From Methanomassiliicoccaceae archaeon (GTDB lineage Archaea > Thermoplasmatota > Thermoplasmata > Methanomassiliicoccales > Methanomethylophilaceae), in assembly GCA_003550345.1 (NCBI GenBank), contig PUJZ01000028.1:1-62578 (forward strand): a DNA stretch of 62,578 nt, written 5' to 3'. The notes under the pieces were generated by a model. It saw nothing but the letters and a program-made list of their open reading frames with translations, was not told where the DNA came from and searched no databases. This document shows, piece by piece, positions 8,279 through 15,929 of this stretch. The translations under genes and the position numbers were made by a program. Positions within the stretch are counted from its first letter, which is position 1; each line of letters starts with the position of its first letter.

Positions 8279-9279
8279 GCACCCTGTTCGTTCTTCTCGA
8301 CGGCGCCGAGGACCATCGCATACCGGATTTCGGGGGCCGCAAGCCCTTGGAGGTGGCGGAAACCCCTTTCATGGACTCCCTGGTCAAGGACAGCGGCAGC
8401 ACCCAGGGAAGCACCTACACCCATCTCTTCATCAACAAGCTGTTCACCGGGCATCCTCCCCTCACCCCCCGGGGGGCCATCGAGGCCCTGGGTCTGCAGC
8501 TTCGCATGTCGCCCCGGCGGGTCGCCTATCGCTTGAGTCCGGCCTACATAAGCAACGGCACCATCGAATGGGCCTATCATGTGGACGAGGGGCAGGAGAA
8601 TGAAATGATGAAGGGGCTTCAGCGGAGGCTCCCCCTCCTCGCCGACAAGGACCCGGAGGTGCTGTTCTTCCTCAAAGGCAGGGCGGTGATGACCCTGGAG
8701 GGCGATGAGGTGCTGGAGATGCCCTGCCCGCCATCGCCGGCCCCGTTGGCGAGGCGGCCTGAGTTCATGTGGCCCATAATCACCGAGATCGCCGAAGAGC
8801 TCGGGGGGCTGACGCTGATGCCGTGGGGCGGGGGGCGCATGGAAGGGGAGGCCCTCCCCCATCCCGCCCTGGGGCCGCTGACAACGGTGTCGAACAGCCC
8901 CACCGCCCTGGGCATATCCCGCGCCATCGGCGAGAAGGCCCTCAGGGTGGACCGGCTCGCCGAGCGCTTCCCCCTCGCCCGCGGGCTGCTGGATGAGGGC
9001 AACGTCTTCCTGCATGCGGACGAGATCGACGAGGTCAGCCACCAGCGCGACCCGGAGCTCAAGGTGCGGACCATCGAGGAGGTCGACTCCCTGCTCGAGG
9101 CTCATTTCAGCGACTTCCCCCGCATCGTCCTCCTCGTCGACCATGGCACCTCCTCCCTCACCGGGGAGCACATACAGATGGACGTGCCGGTGATGAGCAG
9201 CTACAGCTGCTCCTTGGGTCGCCGAAGGCTGCCCCTCGCCGGGCTCATGCCCCTTCTGCTCTCCGGCAGGGAACGATGA
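8275..9279 (+). CDS. ApgM-like phosphoglycerate mutase homologue, short and divergent
   Basis: Resembles the archaeal cofactor-independent phosphoglycerate mutases of the alkaline phosphatase superfamily, but with 334 residues instead of about 400. Visible matches: LDGAEDHRIPDFGGRKPLE at the N-terminus, RGAIEALG near residue 66, the metal-site region HADEIDEVSHQRDPELKVR near 245, and VDHGTSS...H...DVPVM near 287-309 (family: VDHST...H..DPVP). The nucleophile region reads GSTYTHL where mutases have a Ser-Asp pair, so activity may differ. It is translationally coupled to hypF (ATGA overlap), an unexplained pairing. It could instead be a phosphatase or nucleotide-sugar enzyme of the same fold. 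Confidence 0.65.
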   Translation: MSTLFVLLDGAEDHRIPDFGGRKPLEVAETPFMDSLVKDSGSTQGSTYTHLFINKLFTGHPPLTPRGAIEALGLQLRMSPRRVAYRLSPAYISNGTIEWAYHVDEGQENEMMKGLQRRLPLLADKDPEVLFFLKGRAVMTLEGDEVLEMPCPPSPAPLARRPEFMWPIITEIAEELGGLTLMPWGGGRMEGEALPHPALGPLTTVSNSPTALGISRAIGEKALRVDRLAERFPLARGLLDEGNVFLHADEIDEVSHQRDPELKVRTIEEVDSLLEAHFSDFPRIVLLVDHGTSSLTGEHIQMDVPVMSSYSCSLGRRRLPLAGLMPLLLSGRER

Positions 9280-9282
9280 AGG

Positions 9283-9290
9283 ATTAATAT
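9283..9290 (+). promoter_or_regulatory. TATA box for cobT
   Basis: ATTAATAT is centred about 28 bp before the cobT ATG at 9315, giving a leaderless transcript and favouring that ATG over the one 12 bp further in. Confidence 0.55.
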
Positions 9291-9314
9291 CATGCGAGAG
9301 CATCACCTGGACGG

Positions 9315-10427
9315 ATGATTCCTCCAATGGACCTGTCGCAGGACATCAGGGTGCACTCCTCCCCGCAGAGGGCGGAGGCTCTGATGTCGCGCATGTGGGG
9401 CCGCCGCGGCGTGTTCACCTGCACCATCGGCAGCACCATGACCTCCACCATACCGGGGGTGTCCGAGGCCGGCGACACCCCTGAGCTCACCCTCTACACC
9501 CCCAGCGCCGATGTGGAGCTGCTCATCCACGGCCGCACCCTGTGCATGGACGGCATACCCATCAACCCGGGCGGGATCCCGACGCCGGCCACCGTGACCA
9601 TGGCCGCCCTGGCGCTGAGCGGCATGCCCATGCACATCGTGAACGGCGGCGTAAAGGTGCTGCCCCAGGTGCCATACTTCGATGTCGGCGGCAGCTGCGG
9701 CCGCGACATCCGCGGCGGGGACTCGGTGAGCAATGTTCAGACCTGCTACGAGAGGGGCCTCATAATCGGCGATGCCCTCGCCCGCTCCCACGACTTCCTG
9801 GTGGCGAGCGAGAGCTGCGCCGGCGGCACCACCACCGCCCTGGCGGTGCTGCGGGCCATGGGCCTCATCGAGGAGAACCTGGTGAGCAGCAGCTCACCCA
9901 ACAACCCCAAGGAGCTGAAGGACTCCATAGTGAAGGAGGCTCTTGAGGCCGCTGGCATCGGGTTCGGCGACCTGAGGGACGACCCGTTGGAGGCCATCCG
10001 CAGGGTGGGGGACCCGATGATGCCCGCCAATGCCGGCCTCGTTGTGGGCGCCGCCCGCCGCATACCGGTGATCCTCGGCGGGGGGACGCAGATGGTGGCG
10101 GTGCTCGCCGCCGCGCTGGCCATGGACCCCTCGGTTCAGGGCAACATCATGGTGGGCACCACCCGCTGGCTAATAAACGACCCCAACTCCGACATGGTGC
10201 GCATGGTGAGCAGCCTGGGCGACCTTCCGCTGGCGGCGATCCAGCTGGACTACAGCGACAGCCCCCATGACGGACTGCGGGCCTACGAGCGCGGTTACGT
10301 CAAGGAGGGGGTCGGCTGCGGAGGCTCAGCGATAGCCGCCGTGCTTGCCAGCGCCGGGGGCGTGGGCTGCGCCCAGCTTCTGGAGAGGATCCATTCCGAT
10401 TACGAGAGGATAATCGGGTCGCTCTAG
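9315..10427 (+). CDS. cobT: Archaeal CobT-family phosphoribosyltransferase (UPF0284)
   Basis: Belongs to the archaeal group (UPF0284) related to nicotinate-nucleotide:dimethylbenzimidazole phosphoribosyltransferase; expected to activate the lower-ligand base of cobamides as an alpha-ribazole phosphate. Family features in 370 aa: the N-terminal TIPG segment, INPGGIPTPATV near 85-96, ASESCAGGTTTALAVLRAMG near 165-184, and ILGGGTQMVAVLAAALAMD near 255-273. It converges on cobY of the leftward operon, sharing the palindrome CTAG as stop codon on both strands. It is separately promoted from the rest of the cobamide genes. The exact base substrate in methanogens is not shown by sequence. Confidence 0.88.
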   Translation: MIPPMDLSQDIRVHSSPQRAEALMSRMWGRRGVFTCTIGSTMTSTIPGVSEAGDTPELTLYTPSADVELLIHGRTLCMDGIPINPGGIPTPATVTMAALALSGMPMHIVNGGVKVLPQVPYFDVGGSCGRDIRGGDSVSNVQTCYERGLIIGDALARSHDFLVASESCAGGTTTALAVLRAMGLIEENLVSSSSPNNPKELKDSIVKEALEAAGIGFGDLRDDPLEAIRRVGDPMMPANAGLVVGAARRIPVILGGGTQMVAVLAAALAMDPSVQGNIMVGTTRWLINDPNSDMVRMVSSLGDLPLAAIQLDYSDSPHDGLRAYERGYVKEGVGCGGSAIAAVLASAGGVGCAQLLERIHSDYERIIGSL

Positions 10428-11011
10428 GCCAGGCGCCTGACGAGCTCCAGCTCCTCGGGGGTGTTGACGTTGACCGCCAGGTCCGCCCCGCCATGGAGGT
10501 AGAACCGCTCCTCCAGGTAACGGTCCTCCAGTATCAGCCGCCGGTCCACCACGCTCACCCCGGAGACCACGTACCTCCCCCCTTCCACGTTCCAGACGTA
10601 TGACGGCGTCAGGCCGAGGGAGAGCACCACCGACTCCTCCACCATCGCCAGGTAGGACTCCCCTCCTTCCTCGCGATATGACTCGAGGAAGCTGTCCACC
10701 GTCTCCGGCCGCAGCAGGGGCAGGTCGGAGGGGCAGAGCATCACCTCATCGGCGGGGATCGCCCGCAGGGCGGTGTGGAGGTCGAGCACGAAGTCCTCGC
10801 CGCCGGTGTCGATGACCTCGGCGCCGCGGGCGACGGCCCTGGCCCGGGTCCTCGGGGTGTTGGGGCTGGTGGAGACGTATATCCTCCCCACGCCCTGGGC
10901 GCCCTCCAGGGCGTCGATGACGCGGTCGATGCAGCTGCGCCCCTTGACCTCCAGCATGGGCTTCTCCACGCCCAGAGCGCTGATGCGGCTGCCCTTGCCG
11001 CCGGCGTTCAC
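10424..11011 (-). CDS. cobY: GTP:adenosylcobinamide-phosphate guanylyltransferase CobY
   Basis: Makes adenosylcobinamide-GDP from adenosylcobinamide phosphate and GTP, the archaeal non-orthologous replacement of CobU. The 195 aa match the Methanocaldococcus enzyme in length: nucleotide loop NAGGKGSRI, VEKPMLEVKGR, IYVSTSPNTPRTRARA, and CPSDLPLL. The GTG start is chosen because it overlaps the cobS stop as GTGA and because upstream codons (VGDGQGGGGQ...) are out-of-frame cobS sequence with no conserved residues. It is the last gene of the leftward cob operon. It lacks the kinase activity of bacterial CobU, consistent with CbiB supplying a phosphorylated product. Confidence 0.9.
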   Translation of the reverse strand: MNAGGKGSRISALGVEKPMLEVKGRSCIDRVIDALEGAQGVGRIYVSTSPNTPRTRARAVARGAEVIDTGGEDFVLDLHTALRAIPADEVMLCPSDLPLLRPETVDSFLESYREEGGESYLAMVEESVVLSLGLTPSYVWNVEGGRYVVSGVSVVDRRLILEDRYLEERFYLHGGADLAVNVNTPEELELVRRLA

Positions 11012-11790
11012 AAGAACATCCAGGTCATCACCGCCAATGAGGCCAGCGCCAGCACCGAGCGCGATATCTCGTTCGTAGCGCCGAGGACATCGCCGTTGAC
11101 CATGCCGAAGTTGCCCTCCGCCACCCTGGCCATCGCCCACCCCGTTGCGGCGGACACGGCCGCCATCAGCGCCAGCACCGCAAGGGCGGACGCCAGCGAC
11201 CATCCGCCGTAGAGGCTCAGCGCGGCGAGGAAGGGGGCGGACAGCAGGGCGCTCAGGGCCGTCGACCAGGCCAAAGACCGGACGCCGGTCATGCGGACGC
11301 TCTCCCCCGCCATGCCCGGCCCGGGGGCTCCGAAGGCCGCCGCGGCCACGGTCGCGTTGCGGGAGAAGACCTCGCCCAGCAGGACCAGCGCCGCCAGCCC
11401 GGCGGCGGCCAGAGCGCTCCAGGACGCCACCGCCAGCAGTATGACGAAGACGGCGAAGGCCACCCCGCCGGCGCCGATGCGGCTGTCCTTAAGCGCCCGC
11501 AGATGGTCCTCCCTCCCGCCGGACACCACCAGGCCGTCGCCGGTGTCCATGGTGCCGTCGAGATGGAGGAACCTGTTCATCAGCGACACCAGGAAAAGGG
11601 CGATGGCCGCCGCCACGAACGGGTCGAAGAGCAGCTCCAGGGCGCTGAGTGATACGAAGGCGAGAACACCGTAGAACAACCCTACCAAAGGAACGAGGTG
11701 GAAGGAGCGGTCCATGGCGGCCATGTCCTCCTCGTCGATGTCCAGGCGCATCATGGTGAAGAAGGAGAACATCGCCTTGACCGCGCCCAA
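11008..11790 (-). CDS. cobS: Adenosylcobinamide-GDP ribazoletransferase CobS (cobalamin synthase)
   Basis: Integral membrane enzyme joining adenosylcobinamide-GDP to alpha-ribazole or its 5'-phosphate. The 260 aa contain about six membrane helices and the family's signature NRFLHLDGTMDTGDGLVVSG (near 71-90) and DVLGATNEISRS near the C-terminus. The TTG start at 11790 lies 2 bp after the cbiS stop and has GAGGAGGG about 7 nt upstream; an in-frame ATG at 11772 is the alternative. It is coupled to cobY by a GTGA overlap. The next-step phosphatase CobZ is fused into the preceding gene product. Confidence 0.92.
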   Translation of the reverse strand: MGAVKAMFSFFTMMRLDIDEEDMAAMDRSFHLVPLVGLFYGVLAFVSLSALELLFDPFVAAAIALFLVSLMNRFLHLDGTMDTGDGLVVSGGREDHLRALKDSRIGAGGVAFAVFVILLAVASWSALAAAGLAALVLLGEVFSRNATVAAAAFGAPGPGMAGESVRMTGVRSLAWSTALSALLSAPFLAALSLYGGWSLASALAVLALMAAVSAATGWAMARVAEGNFGMVNGDVLGATNEISRSVLALASLAVMTWMFL

Positions 11791-11792
11791 AC

Positions 11793-12947
11793 TCAGCCCT
11801 CCTCGAACTTCTTGGTGTATATGGATGACATTATGCCGCCCACGAGGCCGCAGAGGATGTCGTCGATGAACGGTCCCATGCGGCCGATCACCCCGGGCTT
11901 GTGGCGGTCGAAGCGGTGGAACTCGAAGAGGCCGCGGGTGCCGGCTATGTACTGCGCCAGCTGCATGCCGAGCATCTCGTCGGCGATCAGGTGCACCGGG
12001 TCGCTGGCGAACTCCCCCCTCCCGAGGCCGAATATCTTGTCGTGGGCGCCCCAGCGCTCGATCAGCACCGCCGCCATCATCAGGGAGTTGACGTTGATGT
12101 CCTTCTCATAATGTTCCAGCGAGGAGAGGAACATGGTCTTCAGCTCCTCGGTCTCCCATTCGGGGTTGGGGATGTAGAGCTCGAGGGCGGCGTCCCAGAG
12201 CTGCGCCGGGGTCACATCGAATTCCTCCAAGGCCTTGACGAAGCTGTACGCCTCGGGGAAGTCCTCCCTGCTCCTCAGGCTCTGGGCCACGGCCTCGCGG
12301 GTGGCGCGGGCCATCGCTATCCCCGAGGGTGTGCCGGTGCCGCAGTACTGCAGCCTCTCGTCGCCGGGAGGGCAGACGATGGCTACCGCATCGGAGGTCG
12401 TGCCGGTCTCCGGATGGCCCAGGGACTGCATCCCCGCGGTCTTGGCCTCGGTGACCACTATGGCGGCGTTCATCTTCGCCTCGGTGCTGAGCGGGGCGGA
12501 GCTGATGGCGATTATGTTTATGGTGCCCATGCGCCGCTTCCTCTGCTCGGCCCTCTCCACCGACCTGCGCAGCCTCTCGGGCATGTCGGTGATAATGTCT
12601 CCGGCGCGGACGCGGTTGGACACGCCGGCGGTCACGATGGACTTGCACAGGGACCCTTCGAACTGGCTGTCCACCACCGTGAGCACGGTGCGGACCTCGG
12701 CGGCGGTCATGAAGCCCACGGCGTGCTCCGGGATGGAGAGGTCGGCGAAGACCGCGTCCATGTCCTCGAGGGGCTCGCTGTGGTCGTAGAGCTTGGGAAC
12801 TTCGATGATGACGAAGGTGTCGGTGAGGTGTTCGCCGCCGTTCTTCATGGCCGAGCTCATCACCTCCATCTCTTGGTTGAGACGCACTACCGCCACCTCG
12901 AAGCCCATCGAGTCGTGGAAAGTGACTTCGGCGGAGATGTCGTTCAT
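11793..12947 (-). CDS. cbiS: CbiS: fused adenosylcobinamide amidohydrolase (CbiZ) and alpha-ribazole-phosphate phosphatase (CobZ)
   Basis: Bifunctional cobamide enzyme. The N-terminal half (about 1-225) is CbiZ, which strips aminopropanol from salvaged cobinamide to give cobyric acid: VSNRVRAGDI, NIIAISSAPLSTEAKMNAAIVVTEAKT split over two strands, and GTTSDAVAIVCPP. The C-terminal half (about 235-384) is CobZ, a PgpA-related phosphatase, ending FIDDILCGLVGGIMSSIY. This fusion is known from Methanopyrus kandleri. The ATG has GGAGG 6 nt upstream and overlaps the cbiB stop by 4 bp. The longer open frame that extends upstream is cbiB read in another frame. It gives the operon both salvage and nucleotide-loop functions. 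Confidence 0.9.
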   Translation of the reverse strand: MNDISAEVTFHDSMGFEVAVVRLNQEMEVMSSAMKNGGEHLTDTFVIIEVPKLYDHSEPLEDMDAVFADLSIPEHAVGFMTAAEVRTVLTVVDSQFEGSLCKSIVTAGVSNRVRAGDIITDMPERLRRSVERAEQRKRRMGTINIIAISSAPLSTEAKMNAAIVVTEAKTAGMQSLGHPETGTTSDAVAIVCPPGDERLQYCGTGTPSGIAMARATREAVAQSLRSREDFPEAYSFVKALEEFDVTPAQLWDAALELYIPNPEWETEELKTMFLSSLEHYEKDINVNSLMMAAVLIERWGAHDKIFGLGRGEFASDPVHLIADEMLGMQLAQYIAGTRGLFEFHRFDRHKPGVIGRMGPFIDDILCGLVGGIMSSIYTKKFEEG

Positions 12948-13930
12948 ATGATGCCTCCGATGATGCCCAGCAGGGCATCCTCCATGTACAGCTGAACATG
13001 TGCCCCTATAAAAACATAGGACGGCAGAGCAACGAGAAGGATGAAGAGCAGCGACGTCGCCTCCACCAGCCTCAGGGCCCTCTCTATGTCCTCCTTCTGC
13101 GGCAGCGGCCCCTCGCCGATGCGGTAGCCCGCTGGCTTCTCCATCGTCAGTCCCAGGGCGCCGGCGCTCGCCGCCATGGGCCAGCCGCTGTTCGGGCTCG
13201 GGGTGAGGGCGGAGTAGCGCGCCGCCTTGGGGAAGACCCCCGCCGCGTCCATGCGCAGCAGCATCGCCGCCAGGGCGATGAAGGCGGTCGATATCCTCGC
13301 GGTCACGAAGCCCAGCGCATCGTCCAGCCGGGCGGCGAAGGTGCCGATGTTGGCGTAGCGGTCGTTGCGGTAGCCCCACATGGCGTCCATCAGGTTGGCG
13401 CAGCGGAAGACGAAGGCCCCCGCCAGGCCCAGCAGGCCCATGTAGAAGGAGGGGGATATGACGCTGTCTACGGTGTTCTCCGCCACCGTCTCCACGCAGC
13501 AGGAGGCGATGTGCTCCTCCCCCAGGCCGCCGACGTCGCGGCTGACGATCATCTGCGTCATCGACCGGGCGGAGTCCAGGTCATCCCTCTCCAGCGCCTC
13601 CCTTATCGGCGTGCAGTGCTTGCGGAAGGAGTAGACCGCGAAGCTCACCTTGAAGAGCACGGCGGTCGCCAGCGCCCAGGCCCACATTCCGAGCGTCTCG
13701 CGCAGCAGGGCGGTCAGAAGCAGGCACAGCGATATGGTCACCAAGGCCACCAGCGCGTATGACGCCGCCCCGAGTATGCGCTCTGGCCACACGCCCTTGC
13801 GGGGGATGAGGCGGTCCAGGGCGGCCACCAGGTTGCCCATCCAACGCAGCGGGTGCACCCGGTTGGGGGGGTCGCCGATGAAACGGTCGATGAGCAGTGC
13901 GAGGAGGACCGCGGCCGCCGCCTCCGCCAT
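12944..13930 (-). CDS. cbiB: Adenosylcobinamide-phosphate synthase CbiB
   Basis: Membrane enzyme attaching the aminopropanol (phosphate) arm to adenosylcobyric acid. Motifs in about 328 aa: LLIDRFIGDPPNRVHPLRWMG at the N-terminus, SRDVGGLGEEHIAS, CVETVAENTVDSVISPSFY (near 150-168), and ALTPSPNSGWPMAASAGALG (near 245-264). Four or more hydrophobic segments. Three start codons lie in a row (TTG 13936, GTG 13933, ATG 13930); GGTGA at 13941-13945 suits GTG or ATG, and ATG is used here. It follows cobD closely and overlaps cbiS by 4 bp, so cobD-made aminopropanol phosphate would be used by its immediate neighbour. Confidence 0.93.
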   Translation of the reverse strand: MAEAAAAVLLALLIDRFIGDPPNRVHPLRWMGNLVAALDRLIPRKGVWPERILGAASYALVALVTISLCLLLTALLRETLGMWAWALATAVLFKVSFAVYSFRKHCTPIREALERDDLDSARSMTQMIVSRDVGGLGEEHIASCCVETVAENTVDSVISPSFYMGLLGLAGAFVFRCANLMDAMWGYRNDRYANIGTFAARLDDALGFVTARISTAFIALAAMLLRMDAAGVFPKAARYSALTPSPNSGWPMAASAGALGLTMEKPAGYRIGEGPLPQKEDIERALRLVEATSLLFILLVALPSYVFIGAHVQLYMEDALLGIIGGII

Positions 13931-13940
13931 CACCAAAGGC

Positions 13941-15062
13941 TCACCACCCCAGGGAGCCCATGGCCTCGTGCAGCGCGTGCAGGAAGGCCTCGTTGCGCTC
14001 GCGGTCCTTGACGCAGAACCTCACATACCTCTCGAAGGGGCGGCCGAAGGAGGCGCAGTCCCTTATCATGAATCCCGAGTCCTTGACCCTGTCCTGGAGC
14101 TGGGCGCCGGTGCAGCGCAGGCTCTGCACCGAATTGAAGAAGAAATAGGAGTCGGTGCAGCGGTCCACCGGGAAGCCTATCTCCTTCAGCTTCCCGAACA
14201 TCCACTCGGCCTCGGACGCCATAAGCTCGGCGGCCTTGGCGACGTGGCCGTGGTGCTCCCGTACGAGCTCCGTCGCCACCTTCTGCTCCACGGTGCCGAT
14301 GTTCCAGGACAGGCGCACCTTGTCCATCTGAGCTATGGCCTCCCTGCATCCCAGGCCGTACCCTATCCTGATGCCGGGGATGGCGAAGGACTTGGTCAGC
14401 GACCCGGCCACGATCAGGTTGTCGTAGGAGCCGGCGAAGGATGAGACGCTTATGTCCTCATCGCCTGGGACGAGCGGCAGGAGCGTCTCGTCCACGAAGA
14501 CCATGACGTCCTTGTGGCGGCACTCCTCGACGATCTCGAGGATCTTCTTCCTGGGCTCTATGCGGCCGGTGGGGTTGTTGGGGTTGCAGATGTACGCCGC
14601 CTTGGTGGAGGGCGTGATACGCTGCAGCAGCCGCCCCACGTCCATGCGGAAGTCCTCCACCTCCAGGAGCAGGAGGTCGTTGACCTTGGCGCCGGCGATG
14701 CTGCACTGCTGCGAGTACTCGGCGAAGCTGGGACGCGGCACCAGCGCCCGGTCGCCGGGATTTATGAACACATGGGGGAAGTTGCGGATTATCTCCGAGG
14801 ACCCCGCGCCCATCACCACCTCCTCCGCATCGAGGCCGTGGTGCTCGGCGATGGCGGAGCGCAGCTCCTGGCAGGAGTCGTCCGGGTAATGGGCGACGTC
14901 CCCGACCGCCTCGGCGACGATATCGGGGAGGGCCGCGGGAGGGCCGAAGGGGTTGAGGTTGTGGCTATAGTCCTCCAGACCTCCGTCCTTCCAGGCCGTG
15001 CCGCCGTGCACGGTGCGGGGCAGATCCCTCAGCTGATCTCTCACCAGGTCCCGGACCCTCAT
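13941..15062 (-). CDS. cobD: CobD/HisC-type PLP enzyme, probable threonine-phosphate decarboxylase
   Basis: Likely makes (R)-1-amino-2-propanol O-2-phosphate from L-threonine phosphate for the cobamide side arm. The 373-aa class I/II aminotransferase fold shows the CobD-like opening HGGTAWKDGGLEDYSHNLNP, NPNNPTGR, DETLLPLVPGDE, the PLP lysine in GSLTKSFAIPGIRIGYG, and YVRFCVKD near the end. The start at 15062 fits a TATA box centred 27 bp upstream; the longer frame from 15107 would read through that TATA box. Histidinol-phosphate aminotransferase is the main alternative, but position at the head of cbiB-cbiS-cobS-cobY favours CobD. Confidence 0.85.
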   Translation of the reverse strand: MRVRDLVRDQLRDLPRTVHGGTAWKDGGLEDYSHNLNPFGPPAALPDIVAEAVGDVAHYPDDSCQELRSAIAEHHGLDAEEVVMGAGSSEIIRNFPHVFINPGDRALVPRPSFAEYSQQCSIAGAKVNDLLLLEVEDFRMDVGRLLQRITPSTKAAYICNPNNPTGRIEPRKKILEIVEECRHKDVMVFVDETLLPLVPGDEDISVSSFAGSYDNLIVAGSLTKSFAIPGIRIGYGLGCREAIAQMDKVRLSWNIGTVEQKVATELVREHHGHVAKAAELMASEAEWMFGKLKEIGFPVDRCTDSYFFFNSVQSLRCTGAQLQDRVKDSGFMIRDCASFGRPFERYVRFCVKDRERNEAFLHALHEAMGSLGW

Positions 15063-15085
15063 CCCTCCTGTTAGTGCGCTGCTAT

Positions 15086-15093
15086 CTAATAAA
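15086..15093 (-). promoter_or_regulatory. TATA box for the cobD-cbiB-cbiS-cobS-cobY operon
   Basis: TTTATTAG (minus strand) is centred about 27 bp before the cobD ATG. All five genes downstream overlap or nearly touch, so this is the likely single promoter. AGGAGG sits directly against the ATG. Confidence 0.5.
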
Positions 15094-15119
15094 GATGGCC
15101 GGTACATCCATCCACTAGT

Positions 15120-15929
15120 TCAGCTCTTGAACTTGAGGGAGCATCGGGGATGCACGATCACCTCGCCGGAGCTGTCGCGGAACACGCTGCACTCCACCCC
15201 GTAGACGTCGGCGATGTTCTTCTCCGTCACTATCTCCTCCGGGGTTCCGATTCCGACGATGTGCCCCTGCTTGACGAGTATTATGCGGTCGCAGTACTTC
15301 ACCATGAGGTTGATGTCGTGCGATGCGATGACCACGGTCATGTCCCGCTCCTTCTCCATCAGGTCGCGGATGTACTCCATCACCTCCAGCTTGAAGCGCA
15401 TGTCCAGGTGCGAGGTCGGCTCGTCGATGAGCATCACCCGCGGCTCCTGCACATAGGCCTTGGCGATGAGGGTCCTCTGCCTCTCACCGGAGCTGAGCCG
15501 GTTGATGTTGCGGTCCGCGAGATGGGTTATCTCGAACTTGGAGAGCGCATCGCGGGCGATGGCCTCGTCATCATCGGTCTCCCACCACAGCCCCTTGCGG
15601 TGCGGATAGCGGCCCATCATCACCACCTCTATCACGTTGAGGTTGAAGTCGGGCGGGAACTCGGTGGGCACGTTGGAGCAGGTCTTGGCGATCTCGGAGA
15701 GGTTGAGCTTGTGGATGTCCTTGCCGTCGACGTACATCACGCCGCTGCTCGGCTTCAGCAGCCCATTGATGGTGCGGAGCAATGTGGACTTGCCGCAGCC
15801 GTTAGGCCCGATGAGGCCGATCATCTCCCCCGGCTCCGCCTCGAAGAACATGTCGCGGAGGGCATGGTAGTCCTCGTAGTAGAGGTTCAGATCCTTTGTC
15901 GATATCATCGACCCGTTCTCATGCGGCAT
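15120..15929 (-). CDS. btuD: Corrinoid-type ABC transporter ATP-binding protein (BtuD/FecE family)
   Basis: Cytoplasmic ATPase of a siderophore/cobalamin-type importer. In 269 aa: Walker A GPNGCGKST near residue 41, Q-loop region, signature LSSGERQRTLIAKAY, Walker B VMLIDEPTSHLD, and the switch histidine in IASHDINLM. The start overlaps the permease stop by 11 bp, with a purine-rich GAGAGGAAAGGA just upstream. The FecE family also carries haem and iron chelates; the corrinoid assignment comes from the adjoining cob operon and the BtuF-like binding protein. It ends 57 bp before cobD, so it may share transcription with the cob operon by readthrough. Confidence 0.82.
   Translation of the reverse strand: MPHENGSMISTKDLNLYYEDYHALRDMFFEAEPGEMIGLIGPNGCGKSTLLRTINGLLKPSSGVMYVDGKDIHKLNLSEIAKTCSNVPTEFPPDFNLNVIEVVMMGRYPHRKGLWWETDDDEAIARDALSKFEITHLADRNINRLSSGERQRTLIAKAYVQEPRVMLIDEPTSHLDMRFKLEVMEYIRDLMEKERDMTVVIASHDINLMVKYCDRIILVKQGHIVGIGTPEEIVTEKNIADVYGVECSVFRDSSGEVIVHPRCSLKFKS

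Noticed and set aside
11012-11203. N-terminal extension of CobY
   Set aside because: Out-of-frame cobS codons with no conservation; known CobY proteins begin just before the NAGGKG loop.
12948-13379. N-terminal extension of the CbiS frame
   Set aside because: This part lies within cbiB in another frame and has no CbiZ similarity; GGAGG and the ATGA overlap fix the start at 12947.
15063-15119. B12 riboswitch before the cob operon
   Set aside because: Only 57 bp to the next gene and no B12-box-like sequence; archaea are not known to use this riboswitch.
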